Assembly: GCF_015706575.1 (NCBI RefSeq)
Contig: NW_024037069.1
Span: forward strand, 41,664,553 to 41,728,552
DNA from: Patiria miniata
Lineage: Eukaryota; Echinodermata; Asteroidea; Valvatida; Asterinidae
Length of the DNA stretch: 64,000 bases
Direction: 5' to 3'
Part shown: positions 54,306-64,000 of the stretch, in pieces
How the letters are laid out: each line of letters opens with the position of its first letter
Numbering within the stretch: the first letter of the stretch is position 1
Program-made: the position numbers and the translations under genes
Notes under the pieces: model-generated
Seen by the model: only the letters and a program-made list of their open reading frames with translations
Databases searched by the model: none
Told to the model about the DNA's origin: nothing

Positions 54306-55965
54306 AATGGCAAACATGGCCAATGAAACAAGTAGAACATTGAAAACTTATTCGATTTTCAGTGTTGTTTCATGTGCTTGCAATACGATAAAGAACAAAG
54401 TCAGAAAGGCATAGATAATTATCTGTAGGTCCTATAAACTAACGTCACGTGATCGGACGCAGTTATATTTGATTAAATTTGGCACATTTTGCCAACCACA
54501 CGTTGCCAAACTATGGAAGGTCCAGCACTGCAAAAATGAAGAATAGTAAATGATTAGGCCTACACACATATTATTTGATTGCGGAAAATACAAAATAATC
54601 AACAACTACTTCAAAATACTTCCTAAACATTTTTTTATGTAATGAAGGTGTTTTGAGGACTTTGGGAAAAAATATGTTGCCAACCACGGCTTCAATTTAT
54701 GCCACTGCAGCAGCCCATGCAAAATGGCGCTCTATGTTTACAAAGAACAAAAAAGTCTATACAGTGTTGGGGTACCAGTTCACCGTGACCATATCAGGAT
54801 AGTAACGAAACAAACGCGCCTATTTCATGTAAATTAACCGAAAGTGACTGCACGAACGATCTCTATAATCGATTTACGAAAGAGTGCGTAGCATTAAGTT
54901 TAAGCATGCAGTTGCATGCTCAATAACCACACGATCGATAACACTAGATTTTGCGTAGATGCACAATGTTTTAAATTTTAAAATCATCAAGGACGAGGAT
55001 AATCAACAATTTTACAACGGCTGTTTGTGCTTGATTTTATACCAGTCACGAAGTGAAACAGCCGATGAAGTGTCGTGAATTTGGCTGCCGGTCTGCACAA
55101 GTAAAGATTTGTATAAATTTCCAGAACCGTAGACCTTTCTTTCGTTTACAACATTATAAGTCATTTTTTTTTCTTATGGGCTGTTGCAGAGACATACATT
55201 TTAAGCCGAGGTCGGCTACAGATTTCCCCATCGAAAATGCACATTAACATTCTCATTATATTCTCATTATATTCTCATCATAATTAAGTCTCAGCCAGAT
55301 GGTAGTATTTGTTGGTTATATTTTTTTTAATTTTTAACAATTCAGTGACATGATTAGAAACATAAATAATCATTCTTTGGTTTTTCACGTTGGCCTTCCA
55401 TAGTTTACCACGCGGGTCGGCAAAGAAAAGCTCTATTGTCTTCTTTCGTGTATCTTTCAGTCAATTGACTGGTACCCTGTAAGTCTTGCTGTGTAGATTG
55501 TGAACATAATCATGGCGGATGTTACCAGTGAGTTAAAGCAAATACATTAATAATCATCAAACACAAATACATCCGTACATGCAGTCACGCTTGAGTAGGA
55601 GGAATGAAGGATGGCCGTCTCTAGCTACGTATCCTTGTCGTCATATTGCAATTAGATGGAAATTTGTTATTACACTGTTGCAGTGCTGTTGACGGTCTCC
55701 CTATAAATCACCAATTATTCACTCATGCGGAGTATGCTTCCTTGCATGGAGAAATCTAACGACAGGTATCCTTCTCAAGAACCTGTCGTGACATTACTTG
55801 CGACCTTGGGCCGGGGAGTGTACGTGTTGTAGAAAAACGCGATGAAAGTGGAGTGGAACAGGCACGAGGGGATGGCGTAAATTCGGAGACAGATCTTCCC
55901 TTTAATCGCTCCCACAACTCAACACCCTTCCTTTCCCGGAAAGAGCATTTAGATTTCATATTTTG
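54306..55965. other. non-coding; one weak first-exon candidate
   Basis: AT-rich without recognised domains. At 55513 ATGGCGGATGTTACCA is followed directly by GTGAGTTAA, a strong donor, so it could be a short first coding exon on the plus strand, but no downstream partner was found. Confidence 0.4.
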
Positions 55966-57680
55966 ATTTCTCCCTCGGTAGTGTGCCGCTCTGAGATCAT
56001 CAATGTTGGAGTAGGAGGTTCAAGCCCCAGGTTGTCACCAATGACATTTATTATTATTTCTTTTGTCGGAGCGGGGAGTGGTTGGCTGGGGGGTTGGGCA
56101 AAGACGACGACACGTGACTTTTGACGTCGGCACCCTTTGCAACCGGAGGTTTATATACAGGTTGAGTCAAATAAAGCGAAACTCAAATGCCGGGACTATT
56201 GTTTTAGTAAAGTTCTTTATAAATCACTTTCAAAATCTAGGATATGAAAGCCCAGTTCATAAGCTTTCTATTAATACAAGAATCATTCAAATCCCTCATG
56301 TCCTTTTTAAGTTACGGAATTTTAAACATAACCACTGTTTTAAAGTTCTGTCCACGAATCACAAAAAAAAGTGTGCGTTCTTTCAGCAAAACAAAAACAA
56401 TTCACACATTCCTTTGCGATTTGTTTTCGTTTTGCTAAAAGAATACTTACTTTCTTGTGATCCTTGGACAGAACTTTAAAACGGTGGGTGTGTTTAAAAT
56501 TCCGTAACTCAAAAAGTGCATGAGTGGTTTGAATTATTCTTGTACTAAAAGAAAGCTTATGAATTGGGCTTTCATATCCTACATTTTGAAAGTGCTACAT
56601 GCATTACTTCACTAAAACAATGGTCCCGACATTTGGGTTTCGTTTTTTTTTACTCACCCTGTATACTATAAATGCCCTGCTTGGTAGGTTTGAGCCGTTA
56701 GCCCAGTTGGTGGAGTGCCGTTCTGAGATCATCGATCTTGGGGTTGGAGGTGCGAGTCCCAGGTGGTCATCAATGACATTTATTATTTTTGTTTTCGTCA
56801 GAGCGGAAAGTGGTTGGGTGGGGGGACGACACGTGACTTTTGACGTCAGCACCCTTTGCAACTCTATTATACTGACAAGATAGCGCTTCGGGCCGTGGGG
56901 TGAAGTCACTAGACGCCATTTTGGGCTTGGTGGTTCGAGCCCCAGGGTGTCACCGGCAACATTTGATTTTTTTTCCAGATGGATGGGGGAGGGACTGTCG
57001 ACGACACGTGACTTTTGAGTCACCACCCTTTGCAACCGAAGGTTTATATATGTTTTAAATTCCCGGCTGGTTAGTAAGTGCGAGTCGTTAGCCCAGTCGG
57101 TAGAGTGCCATTCTCAGATCATCGATCTGGGGGTTGGAGGTTCGAGCCCCAGGTTGTCACCAATGACAATTATTTTGTTTTTCGTCAGAGCGGAGAGTGC
57201 TGGGATGGGGACTGACGGCAGCACGTGACTTTTGACTTCACCTCCGTTTATTATATTATAGATTCCCGGTTTGGGTAAGTGCGAGCCGGTAGCCCAGCCG
57301 GCAGCCCAGTCGGTAGATTGCCGTTTATTCCGATCATTGATCTTGGTGTTGGAGATTCGAGCCCCAGGTTGTCACCAACGACATTTATTTTGTTTTTCGT
57401 CAGAGCAGAGAGTGCTGGGATGGGGGACTGATTACAGCACGTGACTTTGACGTCACACCCTTTACAATCGGAGATATATTATATATTTTATAAATTCCCG
57501 GCTTGGCAAGTGCGAGCCGGTAGCCCTGTCGGTGGAGTGCCGTTCTGAGATCATCACTCTTGGGGTTGGAGGTTCGAGCTCCAGGTTGTCACCAACGCCT
57601 CTTTTTCGTCAGAGCGGTGGGGGCTGGGGTGGAAGGGGGTGGGCGGAACTGTCGACGATACGTGACTTTTTACCGCATCA
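55966..57680 (+). repeat. tandem array of tRNA-like units with E-box/CRE motifs
   Basis: Six units of about 185-225 bp (B boxes near 56017, 56748, 56931, 57137, 57353 and 57568; 504 bp of the first interval is a MITE). Each has a tRNA-like head (TAGCCCAGTCGGTAGAGTGC; ATCATCGATCT; GGTTCGAGCCCCAGGTTGTC), a body (TTCGTCAGAGCGG) and a CACGTGACTTTTGACGTCA-type motif before CACCCTTTGCAACCGGAGG. The cloverleaf is imperfect (the anticodon loop lacks T33), so these are SINE-like units and not tRNA genes. Two more diverged heads follow at about 58290-58390 and 58540-58610. Confidence 0.8.
56158..56661. mobile_element. 504-bp MITE, copy 2 (CAGGGTGAGT termini, TA target)
   Basis: CAGGTTGAGTCAAATAAAGC at the left and TTTACTCACCCTG at the right, TA on both sides (56156-56157, 56662-56663). 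It has the same internal foldback as 5221-5725 (for example AAAATCTAGGATATGAAAGC). It is inserted in the tRNA-like array between units one and two. Confidence 0.9.
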
Positions 57681-57846
57681 CCCTTTGCAACCGGAGGATT
57701 ATCTATACTACAATTCCGGAAATCTGTATGTGTCTGTGTGTCTGTCTGTATTTCGATTATCTCCTGAACCGGGCACCGTATGAAGTCAAAAATCGGCGGG
57801 TGTATTGCTTGGGACCCCAAAATGTGTATGTCCGTTTGCTGCCAAT

Positions 57847-58087
57847 AGGGAGGTTTCGCAAGCGAACGGATACGCTTACACTTACGTTTAGCTATCCGTA
57901 TCCGCTTTTTACTTACGCGTAGCGAGCGAGATATGCGTGTCGTCTGCACGTTTAGCGGATAGTGAGTGGCGTATGACGTCATACGTGCAGACGACACGCA
58001 TATCTCGCTCGCTACACGTAAGTAAAAGACGGATACGGATAGCTAAACGTAAGTGTAAGCGTATCCGTTCGCTTGCGAAACCTCCCT
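57847..58087. mobile_element. 241-bp near-perfect hairpin MITE
   Basis: AGGGAGGTTTCGCAAGCGAA ... to the inverse TTCGCTTGCGAAACCTCCCT, flanked by AAT (57844-57846, 58088-58090). The arms match over about 105 bp, with only a short centre (TTTAGCGGATAGTGAGTGGC) unpaired. A 3-bp duplication is in line with PIF/Harbinger-like elements, although AAT is not the usual TWA. Confidence 0.85.
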
Positions 58088-58639
58088 AATGTTGATTGCC
58101 TACATTTTGACTTTTTGACATTCTCATCATTTTATAGGTCTCCCGAAACCAAACATCGGGGTCATGGGTTGGAACTTCGGGTAGTAAATACGACCGACCC
58201 CCCCCCCCCCCGTTGTATGGTTTAGGGTAGGGACTATGATACGTCACTACCATAGCCTATCTGATCTTCACGTGCACCACCGACAGAACAAGTGAGCGCT
58301 TGTAGCCCAGTTCGAGGTGGCGCTGTTCTCATGAATCGCGAGAAGCAAATCCTTAGGTCACGGATTCCAGCTCTGGTTTTCACGACCGACTTTTTTTCTT
58401 CTTAAAGGACGATGGGTCGGGACGAAGACATGCTACTCCGACAGCTAATCAGCTCGAGAGATTCCCTTTTGACGTCACCATTATGGCCCACCACCGACGT
58501 GTTCTTATACATTAAGATATGCCCATTTCAAATGAGCAGGTGGTAGAGCGCTGTTCTCGGGACAAACGAGAATCAAAGGTTGGGGTTGCGGTTCGAGGCT
58601 CGGATTGCTATGAACGGCTTATTTCTTGAGGGATGGGGG

Positions 58640-60215
58640 AGGCTTTATGGTCGGTAAGACGACACTTACGGACGTCTCATCAATAACTTGAATAGCTCAA
58701 ATTGAATGCCATAGATTAGGCGTATGCAGTCATCTCACTTGAGCTCAACCTGAACTCAATCGAACTTCATGTGCTCGGGAGCTTGATAAAGTAAAAAATA
58801 CAGCTCTCAAGGGTCATTTTTAATTTCAATATTTCTAAAAGAAACCCCACAAACCCACGAATACGAGTCTTTCAGATTTTTTTTGTTTAGAAAAAGCAGG
58901 GACTATTCATTTAAAGGACAATTTTGTTCTGAAATTACTTCTGATTTTGTCTTTATCGTTGAAACATCTGAAAAGAAAAAGGTTTACAGTTGTTTTGAGG
59001 AATCCAAGACCACAGATGACGACATATAAGATTAAGAAAACCGTCCAAGAGACTACTGTGTTTGTATTCAATCAGGAGTAAGCAAATGATCTACTCTATT
59101 GGGAATTTAAGATTTTGAGAAAAACGTCATTGCTCACATTTCACTTTTCGTCTAAAAATTCCAGGAAATAACCCGAATGATATTGATGATTGCAAAGATT
59201 TCAAACAAATTTTGTTGTTTGTGGTTTTTTTTTGTGTTTTATTTTTGGGGTGGGGTTGGTAGGGTTATTGGGTTCTTGGTTCTTTTTTTTCTTCTTCGGG
59301 GAATGGGGGTAATAGTTGTATCATTATTACAACGGTTATGTTAGAATTGTCCTGATTCATTCAATGTTTAACCCTTTGAGCTTCAAGCCCAAAACTTTAC
59401 GCGGAATGGCCACGGGGAGAATTTTATCACCACACGTGTTTCTAGGTCAATAACCCCCGCATGCCTGAACATGCACAAGATATAGGTCATTCACATCGTC
59501 CGGTATTGTTTATAACCTGTCTGAGCTCTGGGTGGCATGAGGGGTTGACACAAAGAGATCGGCAGCACTTAGAGGTTGGCCACTAAGATCTCCAATTACT
59601 GCAAAAAGACATTAGGCGCCATCTTGGCTTCTGTCTTTCAACACTCCTTACTCCGGAGTGGCTAGGGTCTGGCCAATGGGAGTGTACAGGCTTGTGGTGT
59701 ATGGTAGGGGTGAGGATTACATGGAACTTGGCCTAATTGGCCCATTGGAAAAAAAAATATGGCTATATTTATTTAAGAAAATTTGGGGAATTTTAACGTC
59801 CGCTTGCTGCGCGAAGGGTGTTTTAGGAGGCACTTATATGTAAACCTGTTTGTTTTCTTATTTTTGCTATATTTCACACTAGTCCAGAAATAGCAGCCCC
59901 GCTGCGGAGGTAAAGAAGCATTATCTGTGCTTTTCTGCTTGATTTTCCTAATTTTTTTTGTGGACAAAGAGGTAGTTTAGACCCACCATCCCCCTGTATG
60001 CACCACTGGGATTGCCGCACCCAAAGTTCTGGCGAATGCTTGCTCATGCAAGCTAGGTGAATAATCTGGCTTTTAGGGTTTGCTCTTATGGCACTGCCGG
60101 CGTGTGTTCCCCAAGTAACACGACAATGAAGGCAAAATGACCTATTAAAAAAAAACAATTGACATATCAAGCCTGATCACTCCTTGAAGTTGTATTCCAT
60201 TCTGGAAAGCACCTA
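58640..60215. other. non-coding, no gene recognised
   Basis: AT- and GT-rich tracts (for example 59220-59300). No domain-bearing frame. The 98-codon minus frame at 59874-60170 shows no recognisable family. Confidence 0.5.
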
Positions 60216-60218
60216 GTA

Positions 60219-61110
60219 TAGGTTTTCCTGGCCAAGTTAGCAGATTTTGCGGCCAAATTGGTGACCAATCACCCATGATTTCGCACGAATTTGAATGCAC
60301 GTTGAGATCAATATTCAATTACCTAAAAACACCAATCGATTTCACATTAGAAGCATGCGATTTCACATTTTAATCATGCAATTTCAACAATAGGGCATTC
60401 AAATTAAAATTGCACAAACAAGCATCCAAATTCGCCGGAGCTTCCAGCTGTGTTAAGTTTGGTCATCAGAATTCACCATTAAGCAAGCATTATGTGGAAA
60501 GTAAGCAAAGGAATTCGAAATGGGTCCATGTCGTTCCGTTGTATGTTAGAATAAGATGGGGTGCTTTTGTTTCAATTTGGAAATATAGACATAAAACCCG
60601 TCTCCCACAAGACTCTGCCACTACTCTGATCACCATGCAAACTGTTAGATTGAAGTACTAAATATCAATGTGCCAGCTCACGGGCGTTACATGAGAATTT
60701 CAATTGTAGACCGTGGTCGTTTGATGCCCAAGACTATCTTGAACTTGCAGACAATGTTGGCATTCATAAACCGATATCTACTGCCAGGTCAATTGTAGCA
60801 ACGTATCTGAGATCGGGCAGAAGGGTAAACCTGCCAATCGGATTGGCCAGAAACACAACTAAATGGACCACTACATGAAGCAGAAATAACGAAATGGTGA
60901 AAGAAATGAAAAGACTCGCATCGTATACCTTCGTTGACTTTTATTTTGAATGAAAAAAATGCTAAATAGAATGCGCGGAAATGAAAACGAAACCAAGAAT
61001 CTCATACAAATAACCCTAAACCAAACTGACTGCTAAATTGAATGATCACTTAAACCGAATGACATATCTTCAATTTAGGATGTGTTAAACATGAAAATGT
61101 CAGGTCTTAA
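60219..61110 (+). pseudogene. decayed relative of the IS630-type transposon
   Basis: Begins TAGGTTTTCCTGGCCAAGTT after TA (60217-60218), related to the TIR at 30884. At about 60744-60835 the plus strand encodes QDYLELAD...STARSIVATYLRSGRR, matching the helix-turn-helix of the transposase at 31470-32561, then meets a stop near 60870. The catalytic domain is missing. The same TTTGAATG/CAATTTCA subterminal motifs occur. Its right end may be lost, or may be the TIR at 62167-62189. Confidence 0.75.
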
Positions 61111-61646
61111 AACGAATTTGAACGCCTGAAATCTAACACGGACCAAGCTCCGTGCGCTACCAAAAGAGGGCGCCCATTTACCTAACAACGACGTCCCATG
61201 GGCGGGACATTTCGCTGGTTGACGCACACCGTTCCTTGTGTGTGACGCACGTACACCAGGGGATTTGTTCTATTTACACGCAGTGGCCGCGCTTCGCGGC
61301 AAATGAATTGCAGTCAGGCAAGATGGCGTCGGTCGGTCACTCCCAACTGTACTTCCTTGTGAACGGAGCGGCATTAAATTGATGAAGGGTACAACGGTAG
61401 TATGGATTTGCACTACCGGTACCTAACTGGATTCCAAGTAAACACCTCAGTGGTGATGCGTGCTTATTGATATCCGGACAAGCAAGCAGGTGGTTGTGAA
61501 TGGTTTAATTTGCAGGAGAAAACAAAACACACCCGTGAATACCTACAGGCCTTTTAACTCCGATGCAAAACGAGTATTAAACTCCGATAAAAAAAATGAA
61601 AAATCATTAAAAAGTTGCACAGTTAAACACGTTAATGACAATAATA

Positions 61647-62189
61647 TGGGTTTTTCCCGGCCAATTTTCTAAAATGTTCATTCACTTCTGAAAATCGGTC
61701 ATTCGTTTTCGTCTGAATTTGAGAATCGCTCTGAACACGCGTTTCGTTTTCGCTACAAGATCATTCGATTCCAATTTCAGTTCAATCAATTAAGTGATTG
61801 AGCAGCACCTTTCATTTATGTTCATTCAGATTCGTTTACAAGACTTCTTGTCGGCTTTTAGAGGGCGATTTCAAACATTCACCATTCTATTTTACTTTTA
61901 GTTTAATGCCATTGGCACCAGATAAAATTAAGGGTTTCTTTTTCATTAACCGTCAATCAAATATGCTGTACCTGAAATCAATTTAGAAAAGGTATGCTTG
62001 CGTAAATGAATGCACAGGTAAATGTAATTGGCCGTCTGTTTCTCAAAACCGAATGTACGGACAGTGAAAACGATTTAACGTTCGTTGAATTGAAATAAGA
62101 ATAAAGACGGGCATTCAAATTCAGACGAAAATGAATGACCGATTTTCAGAAGCGAATGAAAATTTCATGAAATTGGCCGGGGAAACCTA
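61647..62189. mobile_element. 543-bp MITE related to the IS630-type transposon
   Basis: Left TGGGTTTTTCCCGGCCAATT with CACTTCTGAAAATCGGTCATTC; right GAATGACCGATTTTCAGAAGC with AATTGGCCGGGGAAACCTA; flanked by TA. TIRs are about 60 bp. The ends resemble those at 30884 and 60219, so it is probably mobilised by the same transposase family. No coding capacity. Confidence 0.8.
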
Positions 62190-62454
62190 TACTAATCTTC
62201 AAGTTAGCCTATTGTTATGCAATCTTCATTGTGCATGTAATGTTACCATATGGGTGGCGATCGGGGGGAGGGGGGGGGTGTACATGGGGGCCTGTCCCTC
62301 ACCCCCTCTCCAATAATTCATGAGTGGGGGACATCGTTGGTGACGCCCCCAACAATTTATCCTAGTAAGATATATATTATGCAAATTTGCATGTTTTTTC
62401 CCCCGAAGTGGTATTACATCTAGCTTTTATATACATGTATTGCTTGTGCAGCAC

Positions 62455-62713
62455 CATGTGGCGTAGCCAGTAATTTTTCAGTTGGTGGTGGGTGGGAGGG
62501 GGGGGGGGACCCAACGGCATTTCTCCCAAATTTCCAGGCCACCGCAAATGCGGAACATTTAAAAAGCGGGTGGAGGGGACCTCTTTTGACGATAGCGGCC
62601 TTTTTTTATTTTTATAAAAATTAGTAAAGTCAAAATAGTCATCTGGATTCCTATCCGTGTTAATAACGAAAACAAATACGTTAAAAAAAACAACTTCCTT
62701 CGCTACGCCACTG
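62455..62713. mobile_element. 259-bp hAT-like MITE
   Basis: Left CATGTGGCGTAGCCAG (one extra base against the usual CAGTGGCGTAGC) and right CGCTACGCCACTG, flanked by 8-bp TGCAGCAC (62447-62454, 62714-62721). The interior has a G run (62497-62508). Confidence 0.85.
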
Positions 62714-62767
62714 TGCAGCACCCTTTTTACGGATCTGCAAAATATACAGCAGCTAATGGGTGAAGAT

Positions 62768-63484
62768 TAGTCTCGTTCCCAGACTAAAAGATTCTGACTA
62801 TTCCTGATGAATCTTAGGCCCGGTAGCCTCCGGTAATACATTGTATTACAATTAACGTCACGTGACTAAAACGGGAGGAATTCCTCCTTTTTCCGAAAAT
62901 TTCCGAAGTTTGCCGAAGTCGTTTCGTCGACAATCGGATAGCGCCCGAGTATTTCCGAGTATATAATATAGGTTTAATTAACTGCTAATTGTTTATTAAT
63001 TTTATTTTAAATGAGTTGATAATTAATATTCATTGCTTTCATTTAGAAAACTTGAAATTCAACGACGATTTTGTGCATCAAATATACTCGGATCGTATGG
63101 GCGAATTTGAATTTTGACGACCGTTACCAAGACTTTCCAAAACTCGGTCTTCATTCGGCTCCGCCTGCTAACAGTGTTATTTTGGTGCCTAATCTTGAAG
63201 ATTCCAGATTAGTCAATGTTATATCAATGTTATATTAGTCAATGTTATACCTTACAGAAATATCAAACTGTATTATCATATTTGTATGATATTAAGAAGC
63301 AAGTGATTTATTCAAAAATTTGATCTGAACATTAACAGCTACAAGCGATAAAGCGAAATCGGAAACGAAGTCGAGCTTTGATAAAGGGCCATCAATGTCG
63401 TCATGTTTATTTTTAGCCTAGGAGGCTGCCTGACCTAAGATTCATCAGGAATAGTCAGAATCTTTTGGTCTGGGAACCAGACTA
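62768..63484. mobile_element. 717-bp Mutator-like MITE with 10-bp target duplication
   Basis: Left TAGTCTCGTTCCCAGACTAA ... ATGAATCTTAGGCCCGGTAG; the right end is its inverse, ending GTCTGGGAACCAGACTA. TIRs are about 62 bp. Direct repeats GGGTGAAGAT flank it (62758-62767, 63485-63494). The long duplication and TIRs fit MULE-type elements; there is no transposase inside. Confidence 0.85.
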
Positions 63485-63494
63485 GGGTGAAGAT

Positions 63495-63845
63495 GCACAT
63501 ATAAACATGCATGTGTTCATTCATAAATTGTCGAACAGCGCCCTCTATATGCAGAAGTTGTCCAGTCCCCCCAATGTTGCCAAGAAATCACCGATGCTGT
63601 ACGTAACTGTGCTAACTTGTCAGTGCTAAGGTTGCGTTCACCGAAAGCGATATTTCACGGTCCACTGTCACCGTCCACTGTCAGCTCACGTATTCCAAGC
63701 ATTAACCTACTCGAGTAAGCATAGACACGTAGGCATATGCATCTCCATGACCAACCTCATTCTCAGGGTTTAGTTTCAACCTTGAAGCAATATTGGAGCA
63801 GCCATAGTGGGAGCGTAATACTAGACCGTTATGGGGACGAGGTTC
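63495..63845. other. non-coding, nothing recognised
   Basis: No feature beyond a short direct duplication CCACTGTCACCGTCCACTGTC at about 63662-63682. Confidence 0.5.
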
Positions 63846-64000
63846 AATCAATCAATCAATCAATCTTACTTTATTTACCACATAACAATACAGAACAATA
63901 TGCAGAGAAAATCATAAGATCATAATAATGTGGATGGGGGTCTCTAAAAAGCAAGGCTTGTCGAGTAGTGACCCCACATTTGTAAATTAATTAAGTTAAT
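63846..64000 (-). mobile_element. LINE 3' end, minus strand, running off the window
   Basis: (TCAA)n followed by TCTTACTTTATTTACCACAT, which on the minus strand is a 3' UTR with TAAATAAAG ending in a (TTGA)n tail. Only the terminus is inside the window. Confidence 0.55.

Noticed and set aside
57080..57165. True tRNA gene
   Set aside because: A and B boxes are present, but the anticodon loop lacks T33 and acceptor arms do not pair; five similar units follow a tandem period. Called tRNA-like.

Overview
The window looks like nuclear DNA of a marine deuterostome invertebrate (echinoderm, hemichordate or cephalochordate type). The reasons are sparse spliced exons in long introns, very dense repeats (DNA-transposon relics, tRNA-derived SINEs, LINE tails, a Ty3/Gypsy element), and PAN/apple plus farnesoic-acid-O-methyltransferase-like (FAMeT) domain genes, which I associate with such animals. 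No operons or bacterial signals are present. Species cannot be named from this sequence alone.

Only two host genes can be supported. Both are on the minus strand and they are paralogues in tandem. Each has three coding exons with the same intron phases (phase 1 at both junctions): an exon with a signal peptide and a PAN/apple-like cysteine module, an exon starting the FAMeT-like domain, and an exon completing it. Gene B uses 28831-28498, 21179-21015 and 19421-19159 (253 aa). Gene A uses 50770-50434, 38511-38344 and 36836-36574 (255 aa). Homology continues into introns and flanks, so the duplicated unit is roughly 15.3-29.2 kb (B) and 33.2-52 kb (A). The difference in size comes from later insertions.

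Layout. 0-15 kb: no gene found; a simple repeat, a 505-bp MITE at 5.2 kb, palindromic GATGTCGACATC repeats at 4.1-4.6 kb and a minisatellite at 11 kb. 15-29 kb: unit B; its intron 1 holds a young, apparently complete Ty3/Gypsy LTR retrotransposon (21547-26651) with gag and pol in -1 frames, a GGGAAAC slippery site and a possible pseudoknot. 29.2-33.2 kb: SINEs and a 2.1-kb IS630/Tc1-type DNA transposon whose transposase has lost its first catalytic Asp. 33.2-52 kb: unit A; intron 1 is a stack of nested insertions, including a LINE pol fragment inside an inverted repeat about 3.8 kb long, split by a minisatellite foldback and by an LTR-like composite, and a 1.8-kb TA-flanked element carrying a GAGACC satellite. 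52-64 kb: further foldbacks, a tandem array of tRNA-like units with repeated E-box/CRE motifs, relatives of the IS630-type transposon, hAT-like and Mutator-like MITEs, and a LINE tail.

The main themes are the PAN-FAMeT tandem duplication, where each paralogue serves as an empty-site control for insertions in the other, and a recurrent architecture in which foldback elements have arms made of tandem minisatellite units. All homology statements are by eye; no database search was run.
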